DNA from: Isochrysis galbana
Lineage: Eukaryota > Haptophyta > Isochrysidales > Isochrysidaceae
Length of the DNA stretch: 64,000 nt
Reading direction: 5' to 3'
Assembly: GCA_018136815.1 (NCBI GenBank)
Contig: CM030936.1
Coordinates: 4,230,474 to 4,294,473 of the forward strand
The first letter of the stretch is position 1. Every line of letters begins with the position of its first letter. Both the position numbers and the translations under genes were made by a program. Positions 54,720 to 64,000 of this stretch are shown piece after piece. A model generated the notes under the pieces. That model was not told where the DNA came from and searched no databases. It saw only the letters and a list, made by a program, of their open reading frames with translations.

Positions 54720-55071
54720 AAGGAGGATGATGGGGGACAGGCGGGGGGTGGGTGGGGGGGGTGGGGGGCGGCGCGGGAGGCGGGCGCGGGGGGCGCCCGC
54801 CGCCGCCGCGCTCCCTGTGGCGGGGGGGGGGGGAAGAGACGAGGGGGGCGCGGCGCCTCCCCCTCCGCCCCCTTCCCCCTCCCCCCAACTCTCCCTCTAC
54901 TATTCTATTCTATGTCTACGTTGAGTTCTATTGTAGTCGTGTCAGTTCTACTGCCGGTGTGGCAACGTCGTCGTTTACCCCGTCACTAGAGTGCGCTAGC
55001 CGATCGATGTTACCTCTCGTCTACACAACGTTGCTATCCACCACTGGGCCGCCTTGGTATGGGGCCAAACA
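54720..55071. other. G/C-rich spacer and possible LTR end
   Basis: 54730-54850 is G-rich. 54890-54960 holds CTATTCTATTCTATG-type repeats. The stretch ending CCAAACA at 55071 may be the end of an LTR because a primer-binding site follows. The LTR start could not be found. Confidence 0.4.
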
Positions 55072-55087
55072 TGGTACCCCCGCCGAG
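55072..55087 (+). other. Third copy of the LTR-element primer-binding site
   Basis: TGGTACCCCCGCCGAG preceded by ...CCAAACA, as expected for an LTR end, and followed by AGGGATTCGCCCC. No gag follows, so it is a remnant of a third, different LTR element. Confidence 0.6.
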
Positions 55088-55315
55088 AGGGATTCGCCCC
55101 TCGTCCTCGCGCGACTGAGCGCACGTTCTCTGAGTCTCTTCACCCAACACAAGGTTGGACCAAACATAGAGACCGAATAACAACTTTTCAAGTCAAATGG
55201 GTTGTTCGAATCCCCGAACCCGCTCAAGGGAGCGGATGCTGGGTCCCACGCCTCGCAGCTCGCAGCGGGCCCAGCGAGCACTGTCACCGCCGACGCGCAG
55301 CTGGCACGTCGAATT

Positions 55316-56997
55316 TAGCCCGGTCACTCACTCATTTTAACCACTATTTTCCACCTCCGGTTGCGCTCAAAAGTTGGGCACTCATGCCCATCGGCCGAGT
55401 GACGTTGGCGTAGTCATCGGCGCCATAGACGGCCGATTACGGTGCGATGCGCGCGGGCGGCGGCGGCGATTGGCGTGGCTGCTAGGGCGGCATCTGTGGA
55501 TATGGTGCCTGGTGGGCCAGATGATCCCAGTGGGAGACCAACAAAGCGCCGGCAGCGCGCCCGGTCGCGCTCGAAAGTTGGGCACTCCGGCCCATCGGCC
55601 GAGTGACGTTGGCGTAGTCATCGGCGCCATAGACGGCCGATTACGGTGCGATGCGCGCGGGCGGCGGCGGCGATTGGCGTGGCTGCTAGGTCGGCATCTG
55701 TGGATATGGTGTCTGGTGGGCCATTCTATTTCAGTGGATGACCAAGAAAATGCCGGCAGCGCGCCCGGTCGCGCTCGAAAGTTGGGCACTCCGGCCCATC
55801 GGCCGAGTGACGTTGGCGTAGTCATCGGCGCCATAGACGGCCGATTACGGTGCGATGCGCGCGGGCGGCGGCGGCGATTGGCGTGGCTGCTAGGTCGGCA
55901 TCTGTGGATATGGTGTATGGCGGGCCAGATGATCCCAGTGGATGACCAAGAAAGCGCCGGCAGCGCGCCCGGTCGCGCTCGAAAGTTGGGCACTCCGGCC
56001 CATCGGCCGAGTAACGTTGGCGTGTTGTCGGCGCATAGACGGCCGACTATGGCGCAATGCGCGCGGGCTGCGGCGGCGATTGGCATGGCTGCTAGGGCGG
56101 CTTATTTGGATATCGCGCCTGGTGCGGCATTCTTTTCCAGTGGGAGACCGAGAAAGTGCCGGCAGCGCGCCCGGTAGCGTTCGGAAGTTGGGCGCTCGGC
56201 CCGTTCGGCCGGGTGACGTTAGCGTAGTCATCGGCGCCACACACGGCCGTCGATTTCGCGATGCGCGCGGGCGGCGGCGGCGATTGGCGTGGCTGCTAGG
56301 TCGGCATCTATGGATATGGTGCCTGGTGCGGCATTCTATCCCAGTGCGAGACCGAGAAAGCGCCGGCAGCGCGCCCGGTAGCGTTCGAAAGTTCGGTACT
56401 CGAGCGCATCTTGGTACGTTAACGTTCGGGCGGTTTTCGCGCCAATGCCGATATTCGACAAGATGTGCGAGGCTGGAAAGGGCAACTCGCTCGGCCACTA
56501 GGGCAGCATATCTTGATTTGACGTCGTTTGCTGTCACTAGTTGAAAGGGATGAAAAAAAAGACCATGCCGTCCGCCCGGTCGTGGTGCCAAATTAGCCGC
56601 TCTAGCCCTTGGTGACTAGTGGTCAACGTAAACGTCTTGAGTTTTGTGATACGTTCGTACACATTTAAGTGCAAAATTATGAGCTTGACTTATGGTCCAG
56701 TGTGCATAGAACCACGCCTTGTAGACCCAGTGAGTTGGCGTCCAAGGTTTCCTCGTCATTCCATGCTTGTGCCCCGCATGAAGAGCCTCACTAAAAATAT
56801 ACCGGAGGGGGGCCCGACTGTATTTCGCGCACCGTCTTCGAAGGCCTGAAATTCGGTATTTTTCGAAAATTTCGCCGGAGAACCCCCAATTTTTTTTGCT
56901 GATCCATCCTACCGGAACCTATAGGGAGCTTATTTTGCCCTTCATTCATCCATTGTAGCTGGTGCCCTCCGCACCCGCATAGTGAGTGACCGGGCTA
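55316..56997 (+). mobile_element. TIR element carrying 204-bp tandem repeats, 7-bp target duplication
   Basis: 1,682 bp. TAGCCCGGTCACTCACT at 55316 and its exact inverse ending at 56997 form 17-bp terminal repeats. TCGAATT flanks both sides (55309-55315 and 56998-57004). The left two-thirds is a tandem array (55363-56400). The right part (56600-56997) is unique AT-richer sequence with AAAAATATACCGGAGGGGG and TAGGGAGCTTATTTTG, shared with 58620-58888. No transposase. The superfamily is uncertain. Confidence 0.88.
55363..56400 (+). repeat. 204-bp tandem repeat array (about five units)
   Basis: The landmark AAGTTGGGCA starts at 55371, 55575, 55779, 55983, 56185 and 56389: periods 204, 204, 204, 202 and 204. 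Units 1-4 are very similar and the later ones diverge. Because 204 is 68 codons, a frame stays open across four units (55374-56177) as a 68-residue repeat. The amino-acid sequence (Arg-rich RRRRLAWLLGRH) looks like a by-product. Confidence 0.92.
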
Positions 56998-57004
56998 TCG
57001 AATT

Positions 57005-57481
57005 CGAATTCTCTGAACGTCTGAACGTCTGCTGAAGAAAAAAAAATCTTCTTAAAAATCCCCGCTACATATGCGGCGTGAGGCAGCTTGCTAGTGCACC
57101 TCCCTACTACCCAACCTTAACCCCTAACAACCCCCTTCCCCTTCCCCAGTTCCCTCTTTAGCGGAGAAGCTGGTTCGCTGGTTCCAGGGAGGCCGCGCGC
57201 GCTGCTTCGGCCGGGAGTTGGAGAGAAGGGGGTGGGAGACTGTGACTCGTCTGAACGTCTGCTGAAGAAGCTCGAAGCTCATCACACCATCCCAGAACAT
57301 TCTCTCGTTGACGGTGATCTCCCACAGCAATTTCAGTTTCAGTGGAATCTAAGATTGAATCTATATACCATTTCAACATTTCAACCCGGTGTCGGAATGT
57401 TCTGTGACCGCGGCATGCTGGTACCGTCGCTTGATGACAGTAGACAGTAGGCACCACCGATGATTTGTGGAACGAATCTGT
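57005..57481. other. Spacer, nothing recognised
   Basis: TCTGAACGTCTG occurs at 57013-57032 and again at 57248-57265. No coding signature. Confidence 0.4.
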
Positions 57482-57828
57482 CGCATCCAGAGTATTTTAT
57501 ATACTCTAGGCGGATGCGGTGCTTCTATCAATGTGTAGTGTGTGAGAAAATTGAGTGAGTTTTGTTTTTGCCAATGAGTTGCCTCGAAGCTCCGCCGCAT
57601 TGCACGCCGCATTTGTTCGTTCGTCCTTACTCGTTTCATTGGTTTGTTTGTGCGATGTTGCGTTAGTTTTCGGAGTTTTCTTGTTGGTGAGTGAGTGATG
57701 TGGGGTGGTGTCTCGTGGGCCCTCGTCGCGATGTAGCGCGCCCTTTTCCCCCCTCTCTCAAGACTTCTCTTCACTCCATGCCCCTAGCCCCGCTGAGACT
57801 TGCCACGATCAAGCGCGCGCTTGATTCG
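57482..57828 (+). repeat. Two-hairpin repeat, copy 2
   Basis: 5' hairpin 57482-57518 (CGCATCC AGAGTAT, loop, ATACTCT AGGC GGATGCG) and 3' hairpin 57806-57828 (CGATCAAGC, GCGC, GCTTGATTCG). The interior resembles copy 1. In both hairpins a base pair has changed on both sides relative to copy 1. Confidence 0.7.
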
Positions 57829-58073
57829 ACAGAATCTCATCGTCGCAAGCGGAATGGAACTGGATTATTCTTTTGGTGAACACTCCAACGTTTTGTGGAC
57901 ACATGAAAACTACACCAAGAAGAACAAGAACCCAGCAAGGCGCTGCAAATTTGAGCTGCAGCACGGTGGCCATGCCCGTTACAACCACAGCGCTTCACTG
58001 CTCTCTGACACCTCTGACCCTTTTGATTTTGATGCGTCATCCGCAACAAGTACGCAGTACGCATCGCCGGCTC

Positions 58074-58888
58074 AAAGTTGGGCACTCGCGCGTATCACGG
58101 CACCGGGATGGTAGCGTTGAAGCCGGGGGCGTGGCCGATTTCGGTGCGGTGCACGCAGCCGGCTGCGGCGATTGGCGTAGCTGCAAGGGTGGCATTTGTG
58201 ACTATGATGCTTGGTGGGCCACCCAGTATATCTGGATCAACACCAAAGCGCCGCCAGCGCGCTCGGTGCCGGCTCAAAGTTGGGCACTCGCGCGTATCAC
58301 GGCACCGGGACGGTAGCGTTGAAGCCGGGGGCATGGCCGATTTCGGTGCGGTGCACGCGGCCGGCTGCGGCGATTGGCGTAGCTGCAAGGGTGGCATTTG
58401 TGACTATGATGCTTGGTGGGCCACCCAGTATATCTGGATCAACACCAAAACGCCAGCAGCCCGCCCAGTCTTGGTGCAAAGTTGGGGCTTCTCGTCTCAA
58501 CAATTGTAGCGTTTCGAGTGGCTGTTAGTAGTGATGCTCGTGTACATATCGAAGTCAATCGTCAATCGCAATGCGTGTTGATGATCATCAAATGTGTAGA
58601 GAAGCACATTTCGTGGAGTTTGTGAGCTGGCAGAGCTCATGGCTCCGTCACTAGTTGTGCGTGCCTTGCATGAAGGGCATCGGTAAAAATATACCGGAGG
58701 GGGCCCGAATACTTTTTAACGCTTGGTCTTCAAAGGCTGAAAATTGGCAATTTTTCGTAAATTTTGCCGGAGGACCCCTCGTTTTTTTGCTGCTCTCTCA
58801 TACCAGAACCTATAGAAAGCTTATTTAGGCCTCCATTTGCCCATTACCGATTTTGCCCTCCGCACCCCCCTAGTGAGTGACCGGGCTA
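58074..58888 (+). repeat. 5'-truncated relative of the TIR element, with 202-bp repeats
   Basis: AAAGTTGGGCAC/GGGGC occurs at 58074, 58276 and 58478 (period 202), with GGCTGCGGCGATTGGCGTAG as in the 204-bp units. 58620-58888 matches the unique right part of 55316-56997 and ends with AGTGAGTGACCGGGCTA at 58888. No left terminus is present. Confidence 0.85.
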
Positions 58889-59849
58889 GAGAGAGAAGTT
58901 GTCGCGAGGCCATGGTGGCACATTATCTTGGACCACTGCCGTGGCCAGTGAGCAGTTCTCGACGCCCTCGCCCACCGCCCACCATGCCTCTGCTGCTCTG
59001 CTGAGCTGCCTCTGTTCCTTCGTCTCTCACTCACTCACTGTAGGGAGCCCTCATACACTTCACGAGATGGCGCGACATGCTGTGTGTAGCGCGGGGCGCT
59101 CGCTCGCCGCCGGTGTACATCTGCTCTCAGTATCAGGTGCGTGCCCGCTGTGCCGATTATTGTGGGACAAACTTCATGGTTGGCATCATATCAACACTCC
59201 ACACACCACACACCACACAACCTCTCACTCCACGAAAGCGCAATCGTGCATTCCTCACCCATCACAGCCCGTGAGGGACACAACAGCATGAGTCCAGCAA
59301 CACTGCACACGTGCCGCCGGCTGCACATATCGCACTCACACGTGTAGGGCTGCACTTTTAGCTACATTGCCGCCCACCACGAGCCCGCTGCTACGTGCAC
59401 TTGCCTCACGCCTTCACTCTCGCACCACGCAGTACGCACTGTAGATGACTCATCGCTCACACCGCCCTCCCACACCACCTCGGTCAGGCAGCTGGAGCCT
59501 CGCCAGGGGGGAAGGGGCTGAGAGTCCCGGAGGGGCGGGGAAGAGAGCGAAACGCCAGACTTTACCAATGTCATATTTTTGGCAACGAGGGGTACTTGTG
59601 ACTTGCACGCGATTCTTTGGAACGACTGGCTTTAGGCTTTAGGAGGAGTACTTGACACTTGCAGAGAGAAGAGAGTATCTAGGGTAATCTTCGGCACCTC
59701 CTATTAGTGTGTGCTGCTCCTCTCGGTCAAATCCGGTCGGTCGGACTGTAAGTGTAGATGAAGCTTTGGAAGTAAGGGGAGATTTCCTTGATTTTCTCTC
59801 CCTCTTCTCTCACTTCCTCCCTTGACCAATAAAGTTTACGTGTACTCCT

Positions 59850-59850
<1 letters not shown>
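58889..59850. other. Intergenic, nothing recognised
   Basis: A 130-codon plus-strand frame (58899-59291) has no family signature and ends in His/Thr repeats from a CACACCACA run. I do not call it a gene. Confidence 0.4.
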
Positions 59851-60168
<318 letters not shown>

Positions 60169-60436
60169 AGTCGATCTGTACTAGATCTGGATACCCCTTG
60201 TCTTTCTTCTTCCGCGGCACACCTGCAGGGAAACGGCTGGCGGCGAGGGACGCCAGTAGAGAAGGGGAAGAACAGGGCAAGGTGGTTGGGAGGGAGCAAG
60301 AGGAGGGAAGGAGGGAGGGGGTAGGGTTAGGGCAATAGACTCGGCCGCGCGGCCAGAGACAGGGCCACCGCGGAGAGAGCAAAAGGCCTCTTGAGGAGAG
60401 AGAGAGCAAGAGGCCTCTTTTGAGTCTTGTCTCGTA

Positions 60437-62632
60437 ATGGTGTGGCTGTTGTTCTCTCTGCCGCTCGCCGCCGCATTGTTGCGAGCTACCGTGCGCTGCA
60501 GATTCATTCTGGTTGCAGAGGACTTCTTCGTCGCTGGCGTTGACGATATTCAGTATGGTCTCTGCTCTCCACTCGGCCAGCGGCGTGAGTTAGGAAAGGA
60601 GGCGAACAGTTGGAGCGATTCTGAGTGGTGGAGCGCCGAGGGAGAGGCGCAAGTAGTTTCCAACGGCCGGTTGCGCGGCAGGCGGGTTGGAGTAGACGGA
60701 ACGTTGATGGGCGCAGGCGAGGCCGGCGACAAAGGTGGGAGAGGAGAGCGTGGCTTGGAGGACGAGGAGGGGCGGATGGCGGGCCGAACGTCTCGTACAC
60801 GCCGGCTCTCCGCGCGATTGGTGGACTGCTATGTGCTGGCCGACGGGTTTGAGAAGCTGCGCACTGGGGATGTTGTGACGCTTACGCTCGAGCAGCAGCC
60901 GATCGGCAGATCGGCTCCAGCGGCGCGCACGTCCGCTCTCGCCGATGGCAAGCTGGTCTACCGCGTGCTTCAGGTACATGAGGTGGTGGCTGCCGTTGAC
61001 AGGCCGGTGCGGTCGACACTTGACAGGCGCAGTCTCCTCACCATCCGAATGGTCTACACCGACGGCGAGTCAGTCTGCGACGAGAGCTGCGTGAACGCCT
61101 CGATGTGGGCAGCGGATGACTCGGTCGTTGCCATCACGTGGGAGTCGTCCTACGGCGTGACCACCTTTCCGATCGAAATGGGTGCCATTCTCTCAGTCAA
61201 CATGGGCGCCCCCGTGCCAACCTCCTGCGACTTGGGCAACCAGACGTATATTGCTAATACGCTTGCCATGGCAGCGGGGTATGACATCGAGGCGTACACA
61301 CACGTCGAATACTACCTACCCAGCAGTTCTCAGTGCGGTTTCGGCGGGCTAGGCTATGTGGGCTGCGCGCCGCCCTACAACCACCTCGTTACGTGTTACA
61401 CGTGGGTCAAGGCTACGCATACCTCGGTACGCACGCATGAGTTTGGACACAACTACGGGTTGTCTCACGCGGCCATGGCTGCGCTCGAGTACGGTGACGC
61501 GAGCTCGGTGATGGGCGCGCCGTACCGGCTGATGGGCTACAACGCCCCAAACCGCATCCAGCTGGGCTGGCTCCCCGACGCGTACGTCCGCAAGTACGAA
61601 TCCTCCATCTCTCCGCCAGCATCACCGCCCTCGCCATCACTTTGCCCTTACCTTGGGATCTGCGTCAACTACGACGACTGCTACTCCTTGGGCTATTGCG
61701 ACTGCGCCAAATACTGCTGGTACGACGCCAACTGCTGCCTGAATGTGCCACCGCCACCGCCCGCGCCGCCGCTTGTGCTGGCGACATCTCGCATCGAGCT
61801 GCGCTCCTTGTACCTTGACCCGAAGGAGACCGCCATTGGAGAGGCGTCAGCAGTCATCGCCGCCTGCGCAGGCTGCGTCTCTGGGACGGCCGGGTATGGC
61901 GACGGCGGTAGCTTGATCGTCTCATACCGGACGCCGCACGGGTACGACGCGCAGATGAACAGTGCGTTTCATTACACCGTCTCGGTGCACCTGCAGCGTA
62001 ACTTTGATCGCGGCACTGAAGTCTATGCCCACCTTTCGGCCAACGAGACGTACTATGACCCCACTGGGTACGTAGTCCACGTATGCGAAACGCATGCGTA
62101 CTATGCGGTTGTGGCAATGTCCACCTCAAATGCTGCCGTTGACTGTGGTGCTCCACTGCCCAAGCCCCTTCCACCGCCCGCACCGCCCATCGGGCCGCCC
62201 CCTTCAGGGCCACCGCCTTCCTCACCGCTACCGCCTTCAAGGCCATTGCCGCCTGCGCCGTCGCCCTCGTCGCCGTCGCCCTCATTTCCACCGCCCGTGC
62301 GCCCACCGCCCTTGCCGCCACCGCCCTTGTCGCCACCGCCCTCGCCAGCACCCTCGTCGCCCCAGCTACCGGCTTCGCCGCCACCCGCATTGCCACCCAC
62401 ACTACCGTCTACTCCCCCGCCGCGTTCGCCACCCGCGCCTCCACCCTCGCCAGCTCCGTCGCGTCCCCCTGCACCGACCTACTCGCCGGCAATGCCGCCC
62501 TCGCCGTACGCTTTTGCACCGCTCAAACCGCTATTTTGTCGGCTACTGCCCATTATTGCTGCCACACTAGGCAGCGCACTACTCGCCACCCTCATTGCGG
62601 ACGTCTTGGGCCTGCAAGGGGCAGCTTCTTGA
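60437..62632 (+). CDS. Gametolysin-like M11 zinc metalloprotease with somatomedin-B-like module and proline-rich stalk
   Basis: Single exon, 731 residues, ATG at 60437. The N-terminus MVWLLFSLPLAAALLRAT is a signal peptide. Residues about 200-395 are the catalytic domain. HEFGHNYGLSH (about 334) is the zinc site HExxHxxGxxH, and SSVMGAPYRLMGYNAPN supplies the Met-turn region. About 410-435 is Cys-rich: CDCAKYCWYDANCC fits the somatomedin-B core C-x-C-x3-C-x5-C-C. About 575-690 is a Pro/Ser stalk of PPSP/PPPS repeats, as in algal wall proteins. The C-terminus ends in a hydrophobic segment (LLPIIAATLGSALLATLIAD), so the enzyme is probably anchored at the cell surface by its tail. M11 enzymes of green algae digest Hyp-rich walls. 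The target here is unknown. Confidence 0.88.
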   Translation: MVWLLFSLPLAAALLRATVRCRFILVAEDFFVAGVDDIQYGLCSPLGQRRELGKEANSWSDSEWWSAEGEAQVVSNGRLRGRRVGVDGTLMGAGEAGDKGGRGERGLEDEEGRMAGRTSRTRRLSARLVDCYVLADGFEKLRTGDVVTLTLEQQPIGRSAPAARTSALADGKLVYRVLQVHEVVAAVDRPVRSTLDRRSLLTIRMVYTDGESVCDESCVNASMWAADDSVVAITWESSYGVTTFPIEMGAILSVNMGAPVPTSCDLGNQTYIANTLAMAAGYDIEAYTHVEYYLPSSSQCGFGGLGYVGCAPPYNHLVTCYTWVKATHTSVRTHEFGHNYGLSHAAMAALEYGDASSVMGAPYRLMGYNAPNRIQLGWLPDAYVRKYESSISPPASPPSPSLCPYLGICVNYDDCYSLGYCDCAKYCWYDANCCLNVPPPPPAPPLVLATSRIELRSLYLDPKETAIGEASAVIAACAGCVSGTAGYGDGGSLIVSYRTPHGYDAQMNSAFHYTVSVHLQRNFDRGTEVYAHLSANETYYDPTGYVVHVCETHAYYAVVAMSTSNAAVDCGAPLPKPLPPPAPPIGPPPSGPPPSSPLPPSRPLPPAPSPSSPSPSFPPPVRPPPLPPPPLSPPPSPAPSSPQLPASPPPALPPTLPSTPPPRSPPAPPPSPAPSRPPAPTYSPAMPPSPYAFAPLKPLFCRLLPIIAATLGSALLATLIADVLGLQGAAS

Positions 62633-62775
62633 TTCTTGATAGTGTTAAATCGACTACTCTCACTAGCTATACGAATCTAACCATCCAACCAGCTGCGCTC
62701 ACGACGTGTTTGACCGGTGAGACACCGCCGAGACACGCCCATCACTTATCTCTCCCCCCCCCCCCCCTCCTAACG
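62633..62775. other. 3' flank of the metalloprotease gene
   Basis: 62755-62768 is a C homopolymer. Nothing else is recognised. Confidence 0.4.
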
Positions 62776-62958
62776 GGAAGGGGCAACACCGACCTGCGCC
62801 GCACCCTCGAGGCAGACTTGGGCGTGCTCGTCGAGCTCACTTCCCGTGAACACCACGAGGGCGTCGGCCGCGCTGAGCGCCGCAACGACATCCTCACCCG
62901 GAGCGCCGAATGCATGCTTCAGCGCGCCTGCCTAGGGACCACTTGGCTCCTCCCGGCG
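62776..62958 (+). pseudogene. LTR-retrotransposon integrase fragment
   Basis: The frame reads GNTDLRRTLEADLGV, then SREHHEGVGRAERRNDILTR, then SAECMLQRACLGTTWLLPA. It matches the third catalytic block of copia-type integrases (H-x-x-x-G-x-A/x-E-R-x-N...A-x-x-M-L...W). About 60 codons survive, embedded in a family B transposon remnant. Confidence 0.65.
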
Positions 62959-63161
62959 CGCAGCGCGCCCGGCATCAGTTCGAAGTTCGAAGTTGGGCTC
63001 GCCGGGCATCACTTGGAGACGTCTGAGTCCTAATGGGCCCCGGATATGTGCTTGTTGGGTGTATTGGGAAGTTTCAACTGAAGAAAAGTCCTCAAATTTC
63101 CTCAATTCTGAGATGGTCATTTTTTACCCGTAAAATAAGTAAGCCCTGTTTGACCGCCCTA
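62959..63161 (-). repeat. Family B transposon end, third copy
   Basis: It holds GCGCGCCCGGCATC(A/G)GTTCG, GGGCCCCGGATATGTGCT, CTCAATTCTGAGATGGTCAT and the terminus TGTTTGACCGCCCTA (63147-63161). It provides the uninterrupted site for the MITE at 28366-28798. Confidence 0.85.
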
Positions 63162-63390
63162 CAACTAGCAGCTAGCAGTGCACGTATGCACGTATGCCAT
63201 GGGTCTGGATGCCGCCATCTCCGGCGAAGAATCGTTGCTGGCCTATGTCTTTGACGCTTGAGCACGTTTCAGCCTCAAAGGTAAGCTTGTACCTCTTCTC
63301 CCTTCTGGGAAACAACAATGATTGGGGACAAGGGTTTCGCCTTTGGCCTTTTTGGCGATGGGCGCCAACTATCAGTAAACTGATAGGGTC
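63162..63390. other. Short spacer
   Basis: GCACGTAT is duplicated at 63179-63196 and CTAGCAG at about 63168-63176. Nothing else is recognised. Confidence 0.35.
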
Positions 63391-64000
63391 ATGGAGCGCG
63401 CGCCGCCTCCCGCCCTCGCTGCCGCGGCCCTCGCCGCGATGGACGAAGCTCTCATGGACACGCCGCTGTCGCCGAAGCGACCGCGCCAGGACGACCCCCC
63501 CAGCCAGGTGGGCACAAGAGCCGGCGGGCCACGCCCGCACAACGCCGAGAACAGAGAGAGCACGACCTGCATGCTGGTTGACAGCATGCAGCACACACAA
63601 TCCACATCCCACAGCCACACCAGACACACCTCCCCAGCGGGGCGATCCATCAGGGAAGGCCTCCGGGCCTGGACCCTACACAGCCGCGGTACCGCCCTCG
63701 CGCTCCGGCGCGAGGTGCCGGCCCGGCACCAACACATGCAAAACCCCAAGGGGGGCATGACGTACCAAAACATGGGGCCCAACATGGAACAGATGTGGAC
63801 CCCCTGGGGGGGGGCCAAGGACAGCACAGGAGATGGAACGAAGGGGAAGCTCCCCAACGTAGCTGACGGGCCGGAGGCCAGACGCGTCTCAGACGCGGAG
63901 AGTCCGGTAGCCGGTAGGTGTGTAGCCCTGAATCTTCAGATGTTTTTTTTTTGTGGCGATGGGCGATGGGGGAGCGTTGTCGAATCAATGTCGAGTCGAG
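63391..64000 (+). CDS. Open frame running off the window edge, unknown
   Basis: The ATG at 63391 opens MERAPPPALAAAALAAMDEA and continues without stop to the edge (203 codons). SPKRPRQDD (residues ~27-35) looks like a nuclear localisation signal. A CAG/GTGGGC donor-like site follows at about 63507, so the true gene may be a short first exon followed by an intron. The last part overlaps a transposon end (63910-63945), which argues against the whole frame being protein. Confidence 0.3.
   Translation, partial: MERAPPPALAAAALAAMDEALMDTPLSPKRPRQDDPPSQVGTRAGGPRPHNAENRESTTCMLVDSMQHTQSTSHSHTRHTSPAGRSIREGLRAWTLHSRGTALALRREVPARHQHMQNPKGGMTYQNMGPNMEQMWTPWGGAKDSTGDGTKGKLPNVADGPEARRVSDAESPVAGRCVALNLQMFFFCGDGRWGSVVESMSSR
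63910..63945 (-). repeat. Transposon end, CTGAAGATTC type (inverted)
   Basis: CCGGTAGGTGTGTAGCCCTG followed by AATCTTCAGATG is the inverse of the terminus at 14586-14615. Confidence 0.55.

Noticed and set aside
55196-55216. tRNA B-box-like GTTCGAATCCCCGAAC
   Set aside because: No matching A-box, anticodon stem or acceptor stem could be folded upstream. It lies next to a possible LTR remnant.
55363-56400. CRISPR-like periodic array
   Set aside because: The whole 204-bp unit is repeated with no variable spacers. It is a tandem satellite inside a transposon in a eukaryotic genome.

Overview
The window is nuclear DNA of a GC-rich unicellular eukaryote, most likely an alga. The evidence is GT-AG introns with phase-consistent joins, a bystin gene, a Vti1-like SNARE, a GRIP-domain golgin, an algal-type M11 (gametolysin-like) metalloprotease with a proline-rich stalk, and very many eukaryotic transposons. 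A haptophyte is my best guess, from the GC-rich single-exon genes, the (CT)n tracts and the M11 protease, but this is inference. There is one assembly gap of 100 N (27154-27253).

Layout: 1-8430 is a Ty1/copia-like LTR retrotransposon (LTRs 1947-2204 and 7406-7658). It is broken by an exact 583-bp tandem duplication and flanked by scrambled, alternately oriented copies of itself. 8541-10241 (minus) is a two-exon gene for a rhodanese-like plus SAM-methyltransferase protein. 10832-12358 and 13287-13919 are two unrecognised single-exon genes. 14.5-16.4 kb holds transposon ends and a LINE reverse transcriptase fragment. 16807-17481 is a MAPEG membrane protein and 19371-20759 (minus) is bystin. 21.3-28.9 kb is bracketed by a long inverted repeat and contains a hAT transposase remnant, a nested Mutator-like MITE and the 5' part of a gelsolin-domain gene cut by the gap. 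29303-31030 is a four-exon SNARE gene whose last exon adds a polytopic membrane region. 33125-35980 is a second, internally deleted copia element with perfect 5-bp target-site duplications. 36227-38833 is a four-exon EF-hand gene. 39-43 kb is repeat-rich and includes a hAT-like element with an 8-bp target duplication. 43636-45615 encodes a ubiquitin-like/HET-like/LRR protein. 46.4-47.7 kb holds truncated gag leaders. 47855-54157 (minus) is a 1,921-residue GRIP golgin. 55316-56997 is a TIR element built on 204-bp tandem repeats, with a 5'-truncated relative at 58074-58888. 60437-62632 is the M11 metalloprotease. The right edge holds an integrase fragment, another transposon end and an open frame running off the window.

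How the parts relate: there is no operon-like organisation. Two genes (the Vti1-like SNARE and the golgin) belong to Golgi/endosome membrane traffic, and bystin belongs to ribosome assembly. Several start codons are preceded by long (CT)n tracts that always lie on the coding strand. The most unusual signals are the SNARE fused to extra membrane spans with an intron that could toggle the fusion, the Ubl-HET-LRR architecture, a dispersed repeat with two terminal hairpins conserved by compensatory changes, and three LTR elements sharing one 16-nt primer-binding site.
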